Assembly (NCBI RefSeq): GCF_000281045.1
Contig: NW_008246070.1
Span: 149,543-213,542 of the forward strand
Length of the DNA stretch: 64,000 nt
Reading direction: 5' to 3'
Source: Saprolegnia diclina VS20
Lineage: Eukaryota; Oomycota; Saprolegniomycetes; Saprolegniales; Saprolegniaceae
Numbering within the stretch: the stretch's first letter is position 1; every line of letters starts with the position of its first letter. The notes beneath the pieces are model-generated. The model saw only the letters and a program-made list of their open reading frames with translations, did not search any database and had not been told where the DNA came from. Positions 9,908 to 19,300 of this stretch are shown here, piece after piece. A program made the position numbers and the translations under genes.

Positions 9908-10918
9908 ATGACAACAGCTTCCAAGCAGCTCGAAGCGATCGCTGATCGCATCAACCCAATCCAAGACCGACTGCAGTCGCGCCTCCCGCACCAGCACCAG
10001 ATCGTCGCCGCCGCCGTCATGGGCGCCAAGTGGCTCTGCGCCGCGCTACCCGCGAAGGACCATGCGACGATCTACAAGAAGACCATGTTGCAGCTCCAAG
10101 CCCACCGCTTCCGCGTCTTGGAGCAGGGCGAGCTCTTGACGCGCCTCTTATGCGACCTCGACTTGGTGCTGAGCGACGGCGACCCAACCATCCGCCTCCA
10201 GCGCAAGCAGACAGTCCTTCGCATTCAAGACCTCCTCTGCGACGCCGATGCGCTCAAGGCCAAGTGCGACCACCTCTCGGCCTTTGCGTCGCGTCTCCTC
10301 GCGCCTTTTGCCCCCGAGACGCCTCCATCCTCCCCGACCAAGGCTGCAAATGACACTATCGACAACCAGTGCGACAACGACGACAACGTCGATGAGCCTA
10401 TGGACGATCAGGCCGACGAGAAAGACGACCAGAACGACGCCAAAGATGACGACCAGGACGATGCCGAAGACGACGCCGAAGAAGACGCTGAAGATGACAA
10501 CCAGGACGACGGCGAAGAAGAAGAAGACGAAGCGATGACGAACGAGCCTCTGTCGCCCGCAGATGTGGCCAAGCTGCCGATTTGGCGGCCGGCGTATGAG
10601 ATCCGGCGACACTTCGACGGTCTCGCCCTCGTTGCCAACCTGTCTGGCGTCGATCCTGCCAACCTGAGCGTGTCGATCACCCCCGACGGCGTCTTGCAAG
10701 TGACGGGCTACAAGCTGCCGTCAATGACGTCGCCCACCTACGGCCGCTTCCTCCTTCGCGAGCAATTTGCCCTCCAGCTCATCGACGTTCGCAATCTCTC
10801 GTACCAGCTCCACCCCAACGGGACCCTTGTCGTCGTCCTGCCGCGCCGACCGGTCCAGGCTCGCCCTCGGCCTCATGCGCTTCGATCCCCGTTCCTCCAA
10901 GCGCCGTTTGTGTGGTAA
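9908..10918 (+). CDS. BAG domain plus alpha-crystallin/HSP20 domain chaperone, copy 1
   Basis: A single exon encodes 336 residues. The N-terminal half is helical and has a BAG-like helix pair, with LLTRLLCDLDLVL, the conserved RLQRKQTVLRIQDLL and CDADALKAKCDHLSAF (about residues 75-130). BAG domains exchange nucleotide on Hsp70. A very acidic Asp/Glu/Gln stretch spans about 150-212. The C-terminus is an HSP20-like beta-sandwich (about 225-320): YEIRRHFDGLALVANLSG, LSVSITPDGVLQVTGY, the YGRFLLREQFALQL strand and NGTLVVVLPRRP, then an Arg/Pro-rich tail without a clear IxI/V motif. A CCAAT/heat-shock promoter lies just upstream. The domain calls come from motifs alone, and the ACD is the surer of the two. 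Confidence 0.85.
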   Translation: MTTASKQLEAIADRINPIQDRLQSRLPHQHQIVAAAVMGAKWLCAALPAKDHATIYKKTMLQLQAHRFRVLEQGELLTRLLCDLDLVLSDGDPTIRLQRKQTVLRIQDLLCDADALKAKCDHLSAFASRLLAPFAPETPPSSPTKAANDTIDNQCDNDDNVDEPMDDQADEKDDQNDAKDDDQDDAEDDAEEDAEDDNQDDGEEEEDEAMTNEPLSPADVAKLPIWRPAYEIRRHFDGLALVANLSGVDPANLSVSITPDGVLQVTGYKLPSMTSPTYGRFLLREQFALQLIDVRNLSYQLHPNGTLVVVLPRRPVQARPRPHALRSPFLQAPFVW

Positions 10919-10965
10919 CGAGGGAAGGATACCGGCTTGTACGACTCTCTGTATATAGATACACA

Positions 10966-10985
10966 CATATATATATATATATATT
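10966..10985. repeat. (AT)n microsatellite
   Basis: An alternating AT tract follows a short CA run in the 88-bp gap between the convergent BAG-ACD gene and the ABHD gene. It lies outside the duplicated block and is absent after copy 2. Confidence 0.85.
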
Positions 10986-11006
10986 ACGATATTCACCACA
11001 ATATTC

Positions 11007-12722
11007 TCACGCCACGACGCGCTTCCAGCACATGTAGGCGCCGATGCCGAGCGCAGCGTAGCCCAGTACATCCCACGAGACGAGCGAAGACACCGCGGGC
11101 TCGATGTCGTCGTCTTCCGGCTCGTGCAGTGCTGTGTCTAAATGGAGGAGGTTGGGCAGCGACTGCACCTTCTTGATCGACTCCTTGGTCAAATGTCCGT
11201 CGTCTTCAGCTAGTTCCAGAACGCTGGAGCAGTACTGCTCAATGACGTCGACGCACCAGCGCTCGGGTGACGCCGAGAGCCCGTTGCCCGTGAAGAAGCC
11301 GAGGTGGCCGCCTGTGTGCGTCACGGCGAGCACGATGTTCGGGTTCTCTTGGCACTCCTTGTACGGGATCGCCGAGTTCGTGCAAATCGGGTCGTCGTCC
11401 GACGAGACGCAAAGCATCGGAATCGCAATGTCCTTGATGTCTAGGCGCATCAATAAGCATCTTATTGCACACTAGTCCAGCGTATTTACAGGCGGTGCTT
11501 GAAGCGTCACGGTACATGTCCATCGGCGTCTCGTACCCAAAGACGTGGCGCGAATACAAATTGTCGTACTCGGTCAGCGTCTTGGCCTGCTCCAGCTGCG
11601 AGAGGTCGACGTCCGGGTGGTCTTTGAGCTGCTCGTGGGCGTCGCTCTACGTACACATTATTAGAAATAAGCAGTGACAACGATAAACTAGACCAAGTGG
11701 AAGACGAGCTGGAGCAAGTTCTTGGTCATCGCGGCGTTGTACACGTGGCGGCGGAACCACGAGTGCGTGATGTGAATGTTGGTCGCCACAAAGTCGTACG
11801 GGTTGCCGACCGAGACGGCCGCGAGAAGCGTGCAATTTGAGCCTTCTTCGCCCACGTACTTGGTCAAAATGTTGGCACCGAGCGAGAAGCCGACGGCGAG
11901 AAACGGCGTCGTCGTGTGCATGTGCTCGTTGCGCAAGTACGCGACGACCTCCCGCACGTCTTGCGTGTACGCGGGGCAAAAGAGCTAGCATCCACTGTGA
12001 GCTGACACCGACAAGAATACGGACCTTGGGCGTCGTCACGGGCGTGTTGGAGCAGCCGCGCGCGTTCATGACGACGACGCGGTACCCTTTGCGCAGGAGC
12101 TTCTCGGCCGTCTGCATCATGTACTCCTACGATGGCGATGGAGCCTCCACGATAGACGGTGTGTCACCTCGTACCTCGTGGCTGCCGCCCGACAAGCCAT
12201 GCAGGAGCAGCTAGAGTGGGACTGTTCATGAGGTGGCCGCATCGGATAGGGATAGAGTACGATCGTGGGTACGTCGAGGTCGGCGAGTGCGCTGTCGTCG
12301 TCGGTGTGGCCCGAGACAGACGAAGGCAGCGCCCAGTCGAGCGAGACCGTGCCACCGTCGTCCAGCACGAGTTCTTGCCGCTTGTACAGGACGGGCGGCT
12401 GCGAGTCGCTCACAATGACCATGAACGTCTGCAGGTGGCTACGTGCGCAGGACCATAGTTCGCGACCAGTCGTTGTGTGTCATGGTCGTACCCGTTGCAG
12501 AGAAACCACGTCGGATGGTACTTTTCGACTAGAACGTTGGCATGAGATGCGGCAATCATCCATGCATCAAGTACGCAGAAGCGTGCAGCGCTGCAGGAGG
12601 CGCGTCGTGCGGGGCGTGTCGGCCTTGACGAGCGTTGGGCGCTTGGCCGCGAGCTCGAAATGCACATAGTTTAGCAGGTGCATCGCCAGCTCATAGCGGT
12701 TCCACGCCTGCGTGGTCAACAT
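11007..12722 (-). CDS. YheT/ABHD1-3-type alpha/beta hydrolase, copy 1
   Basis: This is a multi-exon serine hydrolase of the YheT (ABHD1/ABHD3) family, whose members are membrane-anchored lipid hydrolases. The chosen start gives MLTTQAWNRYELAMHLL. Splicing restores the family signature WFLCNGHLQTFM and the oxyanion segment TILLLHGLSGGSHEEYMM. RVVVMNARGC, the nucleophile elbow VGFSLGANILTKY and SVGNPYDFV follow. The last coding exon holds CVSSDDDPIC (acid) and VTHTGGHLGFFTG (catalytic His), and ends with a short hydrophobic anchor VLGYAALGIGAYMCWKRV. Introns are about 40-60 nt, some retaining in-frame stops. A paralogue lies at 32418-34203. The substrate is unknown. Confidence 0.88.
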
Positions 12723-13166
12723 GGCAAAGCGACTTGTGAGCGCCAAGAGTTCGACCTCGAAACCGCTCGTGTTGACTAGACAAAGCCGGTATACGTGTTA
12801 TCTACAAGAGTCTCGAGACTGCCTCAATCAAGCGTATCTTCTACGAACTGGCTCAGGTACATACAAAATACAAGTACAAGAAAGGCCAAGGGCGACGATC
12901 TTGGACGGGAACGGTTCCGGCTGGTGGCACCTTTTCGAAACTTGACTTAGCCGTTTGTATAATCGTGGACCACGAGTGGCGTGAGCACCCTCGCCGATCA
13001 TCCCACGCAATAGACCGAGATTCGATAGCGCTCTAGCTCTAGCTTGCTACCGTAGAAGACGAAGATCTGAGAGCCAAATCTCGATTTAAAAGGTCGTGGG
13101 CCAAGGCGCCGGCATCGGACGTCGTGGGAAGTGTGTGGACGCAACAGAGTGGGACTGCAGTTGAGA
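12723..13166. other. Intergenic region
   Basis: This lies between the 5' end of the leftward hydrolase and the 3' end of the leftward PLP enzyme. The frames are short and unsupported. No element was recognised. Confidence 0.5.
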
Positions 13167-14317
13167 TTACGGCCGCGGCCACTTGCGTTCGTAGCGCTGG
13201 CGTTGGCTTGGGTTGCCCGAGGTACCACCGCAGTGGACGTAGACGAGCTGCCTCCCCGTAAGGTCGAGCGTCTGCGTCTCGAGAGCGTGAAAGAGCGTGT
13301 GCCATGCGAGGCTTGCGTACACAAGGTCGAATTCGATCGCTGTCGCGCCCAGAAGCTCGTTGTGCATGGCGAGAAGAGGTTTCCAGAGCGACCCGAAAGC
13401 AACGCGCTTCGTTGGCGACAAGATACGCGCCCGAGCCACCAGCGCTACAAGAGTGCTCTTGTCACGGTTCATCAATCACCGGTTGACAAACCGTTCGGTT
13501 CCAGTTGCTGCCACTGCTGACGGAGATACGCTGCACTGCCAACACAGGGTACTGTGTAGACGTCAATGCCGGGACGCAGATGCTTGGCGAGGTAATATGC
13601 CGTGGTGCCCGTGCCACTGGGCAAGAGTACACTGAGCGGCTACAAGTTAACTTCTCAGCCTCGCACGTATCGCCCACCGGAGAGCACCTTGGCTTCACCG
13701 GAAGCAAATGCGTTGATTTCGTTGGCCAGGACTTGGACGCCGACTTCTGCATCGGCCGTGGCACCGCCTACGCGCTTATGGTTACGTCCGCGGGCTAACG
13801 CTCATGGACGGTACCCTGTGGAATGCCAATCCACTTGGACGTTGCCGGTGGCACCAATGGCCCAAACTCTCGAGATTCTGCCAGCGCTTCGTACTCGTGC
13901 GACGAGAGCTTGACGTGCTGCATGCCAAGGTCCGTCGCGAGCTTCAAGTTCGTCGCGACCGGCGCTCCCGCAGACTTGAGCTCTGTGGGCTTTGTAAAGT
14001 ACGTGAACGGCACGCGCTTCAGATGCGCGAGCTGGGCGATAGCAAGCATCGCATTGCTTTGCAGCCCACCGTAGCTAAAGATGTGGTTGTCTACGGCCAT
14101 GAGCGTGTGCATACATCGAGAGGCTGCGTACGATCAAAGTACGTGGCGTCCTGCTCAATGAGCCAGTAGAGTTTGCGAAACTATGCAGGATGAGAAGCGT
14201 ACGTAGCTCGTTTAGCACCTTGTTGCCCGAGAGGTAGAAGAGGTCGTCGCGCTTGACGACGACGTCGAGACCGCGGACGCAGACGCGCTGGAACGGCGTC
14301 GCGCCGCGATGTAGCAT
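13167..14317 (-). CDS. PLP-dependent D-cysteine desulfhydrase / ACC-deaminase-like enzyme
   Basis: Six exons (14317-14219, 14180-14132, 14090-13815, 13767-13688, 13639-13492, 13444-13167) give 309 residues, normal for the family. The start MLHRGATPFQRVCVRGLDV leads to VVKRDDLFYLSGNKFRKLYW, where the Lys in SGNK is the expected PLP Schiff base. HNHIFSYGGLQSNAMLAIAQ follows, then WIGIPQGGATADAEVGVQVL, LLPSGTGTTAYYLAKHL (phosphate loop) and VPCVGSAAYLRQQW. The end is AIEFDLVYASLAWHTL and LVYVHCGGTSGNPSQRQRY. Each intron join restores conserved sequence. The family deaminates ACC or desulfhydrates D-cysteine; which reaction applies cannot be told here. Confidence 0.9.
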
Positions 14318-14444
14318 TCGCCAATTAACCCTTGGAAAGCCTAACTAGGACTGTGGAGTCTTTCAATTAGGCTCTATCCTATCTCAAGCGGCGCCATAAA
14401 CTGGCAAAAGTCCGAAACAAGCAAAGAACTGATCCATTGGCCGA

Positions 14445-15599
14445 ATGGATCGAAACGGCAGCAGGCAGGATTCCCAGCCCATGGCGAAGCGACAGGCGTA
14501 CCCAGAAGACCTCCGCCAGCTCGATCGGCGACCATGCCAGCCTCAGGATACGAACGTGGTTTGGGGCAGGGTGCTCTATGGTGGTTACCTCGACTCGTTC
14601 GTCGTCGTGCGGACGCTGAGCTTGGTCTGCCACGCCTTCCGCGCGCTCGCCCACGACCATGCCCGCATCATGGATCTGCACTCGACGCTCGAGATTCATG
14701 AGCTCCTCGCAAGCTGCGTGCTACCGCGGTATCCATCCATAGCGCGCCTCTCGCTCAAGTGGACGCTCTGCACGGACGCCACGCTGGCCCTCGTGGCCCA
14801 GCACCTGCCCCGTCTGACGCACCTCAACCTTCACGGGTGCAAGCGCATCTCGGACGATGGCTGCAAGTACCTTGCGCAGCTCTCGCAGCTGCAGTTCCTA
14901 GACCTCTCGTTTTGCCCGCGCATTGGCGACTTCGGGCTGCAGCACCTTCGCGCCCTGCGTCTCGAGTCGCTCAAGCTCAACATGTGCCGGAACGTGACCG
15001 ACGGTGGTCTCCTGGCGCTTCAGGACATGCCCTCGCTGCTGGAACTGGGCCTGAGTTGTACACAAATCACATCCGTGGGACTTCTTAGCTTGGCCAACAA
15101 CAGCGCTGCGAACCTGCACGTGCTCGATCTCTCGGGCTGCGCGGTCGACGACGCGAGCGTTGCTGCTGTGCTCAAGGCCGCGCCACGGCTCTGGTACGTC
15201 ACCCTCGCGCACTGCAAGCTCCTTACGACGCACTTTTGGCAGCTCACAAAGTCCTTTGGCCTTACGTCTCTCCGTGTGCTCGAGCTGCGGGGCAACCGCA
15301 GTATGCTCGCGCTCAGCACCGACCCGAACGCGCCGTCCGCGCGGTCCATCGAGCGCCAAACGCGGCTCTGGTCGGTCCTCTTCGCCAAGCAATGCCCACA
15401 CCTCGCCTTTCTCAACATTGCATCCTGCGACTGCCCGCCAGAGCTCAAGAAGAAGCTCATGGAGACCATGCCCAAGCTCGTCGTCGACGATGGCACGGCC
15501 GAGTACCCGATCGGGTGCAGCTGCGAGAGCGCCCGCGACGTAGAGAGTCCACCCACGTCGCGACGTGCACGCCTGCCACGCCAAGCCCGCCCGCACTAG
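14445..15599 (+). CDS. Leucine-rich-repeat protein, AMN1/FBXL-like
   Basis: A single exon encodes 384 residues, or 372 if the second ATG (MAKRQAYPEDLRQL) is used. Residues about 70-300 are Cys-type LRRs, with repeats such as LPRLTHLNLHGCKRISDDG, LQFLDLSFCPRIGDFG, LESLKLNMCRNVTDGG and NLHVLDLSGCAVDDASV. The N-terminal LSLVCHAFRALAHD resembles the tail of an F-box, but no full F-box is evident. Such proteins often act as ubiquitin-ligase substrate receptors, but that is inference. The C-terminal region (HLAFLNIASCDCPPELKKKL) is one last repeat before a disordered tail. The gene diverges from the PLP enzyme across 127 bp. Confidence 0.88.
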   Translation: MDRNGSRQDSQPMAKRQAYPEDLRQLDRRPCQPQDTNVVWGRVLYGGYLDSFVVVRTLSLVCHAFRALAHDHARIMDLHSTLEIHELLASCVLPRYPSIARLSLKWTLCTDATLALVAQHLPRLTHLNLHGCKRISDDGCKYLAQLSQLQFLDLSFCPRIGDFGLQHLRALRLESLKLNMCRNVTDGGLLALQDMPSLLELGLSCTQITSVGLLSLANNSAANLHVLDLSGCAVDDASVAAVLKAAPRLWYVTLAHCKLLTTHFWQLTKSFGLTSLRVLELRGNRSMLALSTDPNAPSARSIERQTRLWSVLFAKQCPHLAFLNIASCDCPPELKKKLMETMPKLVVDDGTAEYPIGCSCESARDVESPPTSRRARLPRQARPH

Positions 15600-16382
15600 A
15601 CCCTTGTCGCCAGCCCGCATCATAAACACACGCCTATTACATGATGATGTACAGTCCACAGCTGCCCCCTCGGTCGTGCTTACGCTAGCTGCATGCTTCT
15701 TGACCTTTGGTCGCAACATCTCGGTGCTTGCCAGGACGCACAGGTGGCCCTGGCGAGCCTGCCATGGCTCCGCTGCATGGCGTCTACCATGGCTCCATGC
15801 ATCGCGCCGAGGCGGCCGGTCAGCACGCTGACGCCATCGGAGGCGATCGCGCTTGTTCCTTGCGCGCCTGCGTCATCGCCGGAAGTTCTTCTCCAATGTG
15901 ATTGGTGCAAATTAAAAAAAAAACACTTGGAAAACGTATGTGCGTTCGTCGAGCTGGGAATAAATTACATACGGGCAATCCTCGCGATACAGACACAATG
16001 TTTCTCAAGTGAGGGAAAAATTGTGATGTTTGGTACATTCATTACACGAAGTGTTGCTCAACCGAGGGATCCTGCAAAGACTGAGAATGGTGGCCTTCTC
16101 GTGGCCCGGCCGCTGATTGGCTAATATTCCATCATCGATTAAAGTTCCAATAAGTTCAACTATTGGGCGAAAGGAGACCGAGTGAGCGGCCGACAGCGGA
16201 CGGCAAGAGCGAGCGTGGACACGAGACCGCGCGACGCAGGTACCTCGCCCATGGCGCAGACGTATGGAAGCTCACCGCGTGGATGGCTAGATCCCAAGCG
16301 AGAGGACCGAGACGCCCGCAGCAGCAGCAGCAGGTGCGACGATATGTGCAGCATGGAAGGCTCATGCGCGTGCGTGTAGAGA
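15600..16382. other. Intergenic region upstream of the NCoR-like gene
   Basis: This 783-bp region has an A-tract near 15913-15922 and an ATTGG (inverted CCAAT) at 16116-16120, 263 bp before the next ATG. Short open frames on both strands have no family character. It probably holds the 3' UTR of the LRR gene and the 5' UTR/promoter of the NCoR-like gene. Confidence 0.5.
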
Positions 16383-19300
16383 ATGAACGGAGGCTCATCC
16401 AGCAACCATGGATCCCACGACAGCCCCGGACGCGCGCCAGACCGCTCGGGCCAGTTCAACGTGAACTTTGGCTTTCGCAGCGGCGGCTTTGGTATGCGCG
16501 GCCGCGGGCGCAACATGAACCAAGGCAACGGGGGTCGAAGCGGCCCCCGCGGCCGGTCGCCACCGCACAACCAGCCAATGTACGGCGGCGGTATGCAAGG
16601 TCGCGGCAACAACTACAACCGCAACCGCAGCAGCAGCGGTGGCAACTACATGGCGTACAAGCAGCGGCCAATGGGCCGATCCCGCGACCGATCCCGCTCC
16701 AAAGACCGCATGGACCGGCGAGGCGCGTCGCGAGACCGATCACGCGACCGCTTTCGGGACCGATCCCGCGACCGTCGGCGCGATTCGTTTCCGCGGGACC
16801 ATCAAGACGAGCTGCAGTCGAATTCGTCACCCGAGAAGCTCGACCGGTCGTACGCCGACGACACCGATGCGAAGCAAGCAGCCAGGAAGGAAGTCGACGC
16901 GAACGACACCGACTCGAAAGACGAAGAAGGCTTGGTCAAGGAAGACTCGCCGCGAAAGACGCCCGTACGACGACCGAGTTGGAGCAATGCGAGCTCGCCC
17001 GTCGTCAAGCCCGAGACTGCCCGTCGCCGCGAGACCGAAGTGTCACCAGTACGACGAAGGGACAGCGTTGACATCAAGCGTCGAGCCAGCATCGTCGACG
17101 CCAGCGAAAAGCCGTTGAAGCGGAGCGAGTCGATGATTGTGGCTTCGTCGACGCGCCGTCCGTCACTGGATTTGAAGCGATCCGAATCGCTGACGCTGCC
17201 AAAGCCCGACGTCGATGACGCAGTGACGCTGGAGCCGCCGCGACCGCCGCCGTCCGACTTGACCACCGTCGAGGGCAGCTCGACGCCGAACGACGACCGC
17301 GACAGTCAAGGCATGAAGCGCGTTCGGCTGGGTTGGGGCCAAGGGCTCGCGGCAGCGTCATCGCCCAGCGCAGCGGCGAGCGCTACGTCGGCAGTCAAAC
17401 GACCCCGCATCGGCTGGGGCCAGGGCTTGATGTCGCAGGCGGCCGAGTCGACGACGACCCTGGAGCGCCGTTCGATGTCGCCTTTGCCAGCGTCGGCCAA
17501 GACCGAGCGTGTGCCAGATGTGACACCGCCCCGGCCAGCACCCTTGCCTGGCTTGCTCCCGACGCCCGTGATGGGGCTGCTGCCAACGCCAACCACGGGG
17601 CTCTTGTCGACGCCAGCGTCCGCCACGCCGCCTGCGCACTCGACCACCGTGTCGTCCGTGTCGTCGCCAGCGCGACCGGCGGGGCTCCTTCCAGTGCCAA
17701 CGTCATCGACCGCAGTGTTCGCATCACCACCCACAGCGGGGCTTCTTCCACACCCATCGACCGGTCTTCTCTCGTCGCCAGGTCTCCTCCCACTGCCAAA
17801 GTCTGCGCCACTCTCCGCGGCCACGCCTGTGGCAGTGGTAGCGCCAGCAGTCTTGACTGTAGCAGCACCAGCACCAGTGGCAGCCTCGGTGCCTGCGCCC
17901 GTTCCGGCACCAATTGTACCTGCCCCCGTTGCCGTTGGACCTTCGGCCGTACCGCCAGCAGCACCCGTGCTCGACAACGATGCTGGCGTCGCACCAGTAG
18001 TCGCTGCGCCACCGCGCAAGGAAGATCTTTTGGTCTCGATCGACGCACTGGACGCCGACATCACCCGCGTCCAGGGCCAGATCAAAGCGAACCGCGAAGA
18101 GTACGCAGCGCTTAAGATGCAGCCTCTGACGTTCTTTGACGAGCCGGAAGAGCCGGGGGTTGTCGTCGTGGAGCCGCCCAAGCCCAAGTCGCGACCGGTG
18201 ATTATGGACCCGGAACTCATGGCCACTGTCAATACGCTGATGACGACCAACCGAGCCAAGGCGACGGACGCTGCCGCGGACCTCGAGACGCTCGGCACGG
18301 CGGCCGTGCAGTACGCAACGCCGGGTGACGCGCCGGGCTTGTCGGAGATTCTGACGACCAGTGCGTCACTGCGGCCTCGGGTGCTGTCGCGCATCATGGC
18401 GCGCAAGGCGGCGCACCACACCAAGATGCGGCAGCTCGCGGTGGAGTTTGTGCAGCTCAAGAAGGCGTGGCGGCACCGCGTCAAACGCATTGAGAAGGAC
18501 AAGAAGAAGCAAGAGAAGATTCGGTCCAAGCTGCTGCTCAAGCAGCAAAAGAAGACGCAAACGACGACCGCCACCGACAGCACGGCGGCGGCGGACGAGG
18601 CGGCGACCAACAGCAGCAGTGTCCGGACGTCATCCCGTCTCACCAACAACTCGAGCAACCCGCCACTGCTCCCGACATTGCAGACCGGCCTCGAGAAGGA
18701 TTCGGCGGCGCAGTGGGAGCAAGACAATCGGCGCAAGCGGTAAACCACTGCGATGCACGACGTATGGGACTCACACAGGCGACGCATAGGCTCAAGGGTG
18801 CAATGGTGGCGTCTGGGTCGAGCGCGAGCTTGTACGTGATCCCCGACATGCTGCTCGACCAAGACAAGTTGTGCGTGCAGCGATTTATCAAGTTGCCGCG
18901 GCCGACGCTGACGGGCCTCGAGACGCCGGCGACGCCATTGGACGGGCAGCTGGCGGTCGCGGTCGAGAAGCTCACGAATCCGTGGAGCGACGTCGAAAAG
19001 TGCATTTTCGTCGACAAGTTTCTGCAGTTTCCAAAGCAGTTTTACCAGATCGGAACGTACCTCAAGAACAAGACGACGGGCGACGTCATTGCGTTCTACT
19101 ACAACACAAAGAAGGTCGTCGACTATAAGGCCATCATCCGCGAGCAGCAGCTGCGGCGGCGCGGCGCTGGCATCAAAAACACATGGAACTGCTGGCATCT
19201 CTCGGCCTGTGTCGCGATGGCGCTCGGCGTCCAGTTTCCCGACTCGATCAAGGCGATGCTCTTGCAGCCGTCCAACTTTCGGTCGCACCAGGCTGCCAAC

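Larger units (their letters stand above)
9781..10919 (+). repeat. Dispersed duplication, copy 1 (promoter plus BAG-ACD gene)
   Basis: This block matches 34262-35403 almost base for base, with about twenty substitutions seen by eye plus small indels in the acidic tract (net 3 bp). It begins exactly at CCAATCAGAAGCC and ends one base past the stop codon (TAAC). Outside these limits the two loci show no similarity. Confidence 0.95.

Noticed and set aside
10408-10538. Asp/Glu repeat of BAG-ACD read as a tandem DNA repeat or satellite
   Set aside because: The codons are mixed and in frame. It is an acidic protein linker, not a satellite.
15693-16124. 143-codon plus-strand frame between the LRR and NCoR-like genes
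   Set aside because: It contains direct repeats and poly-Lys from an A-tract, with no conserved features and no splice-supported extension.
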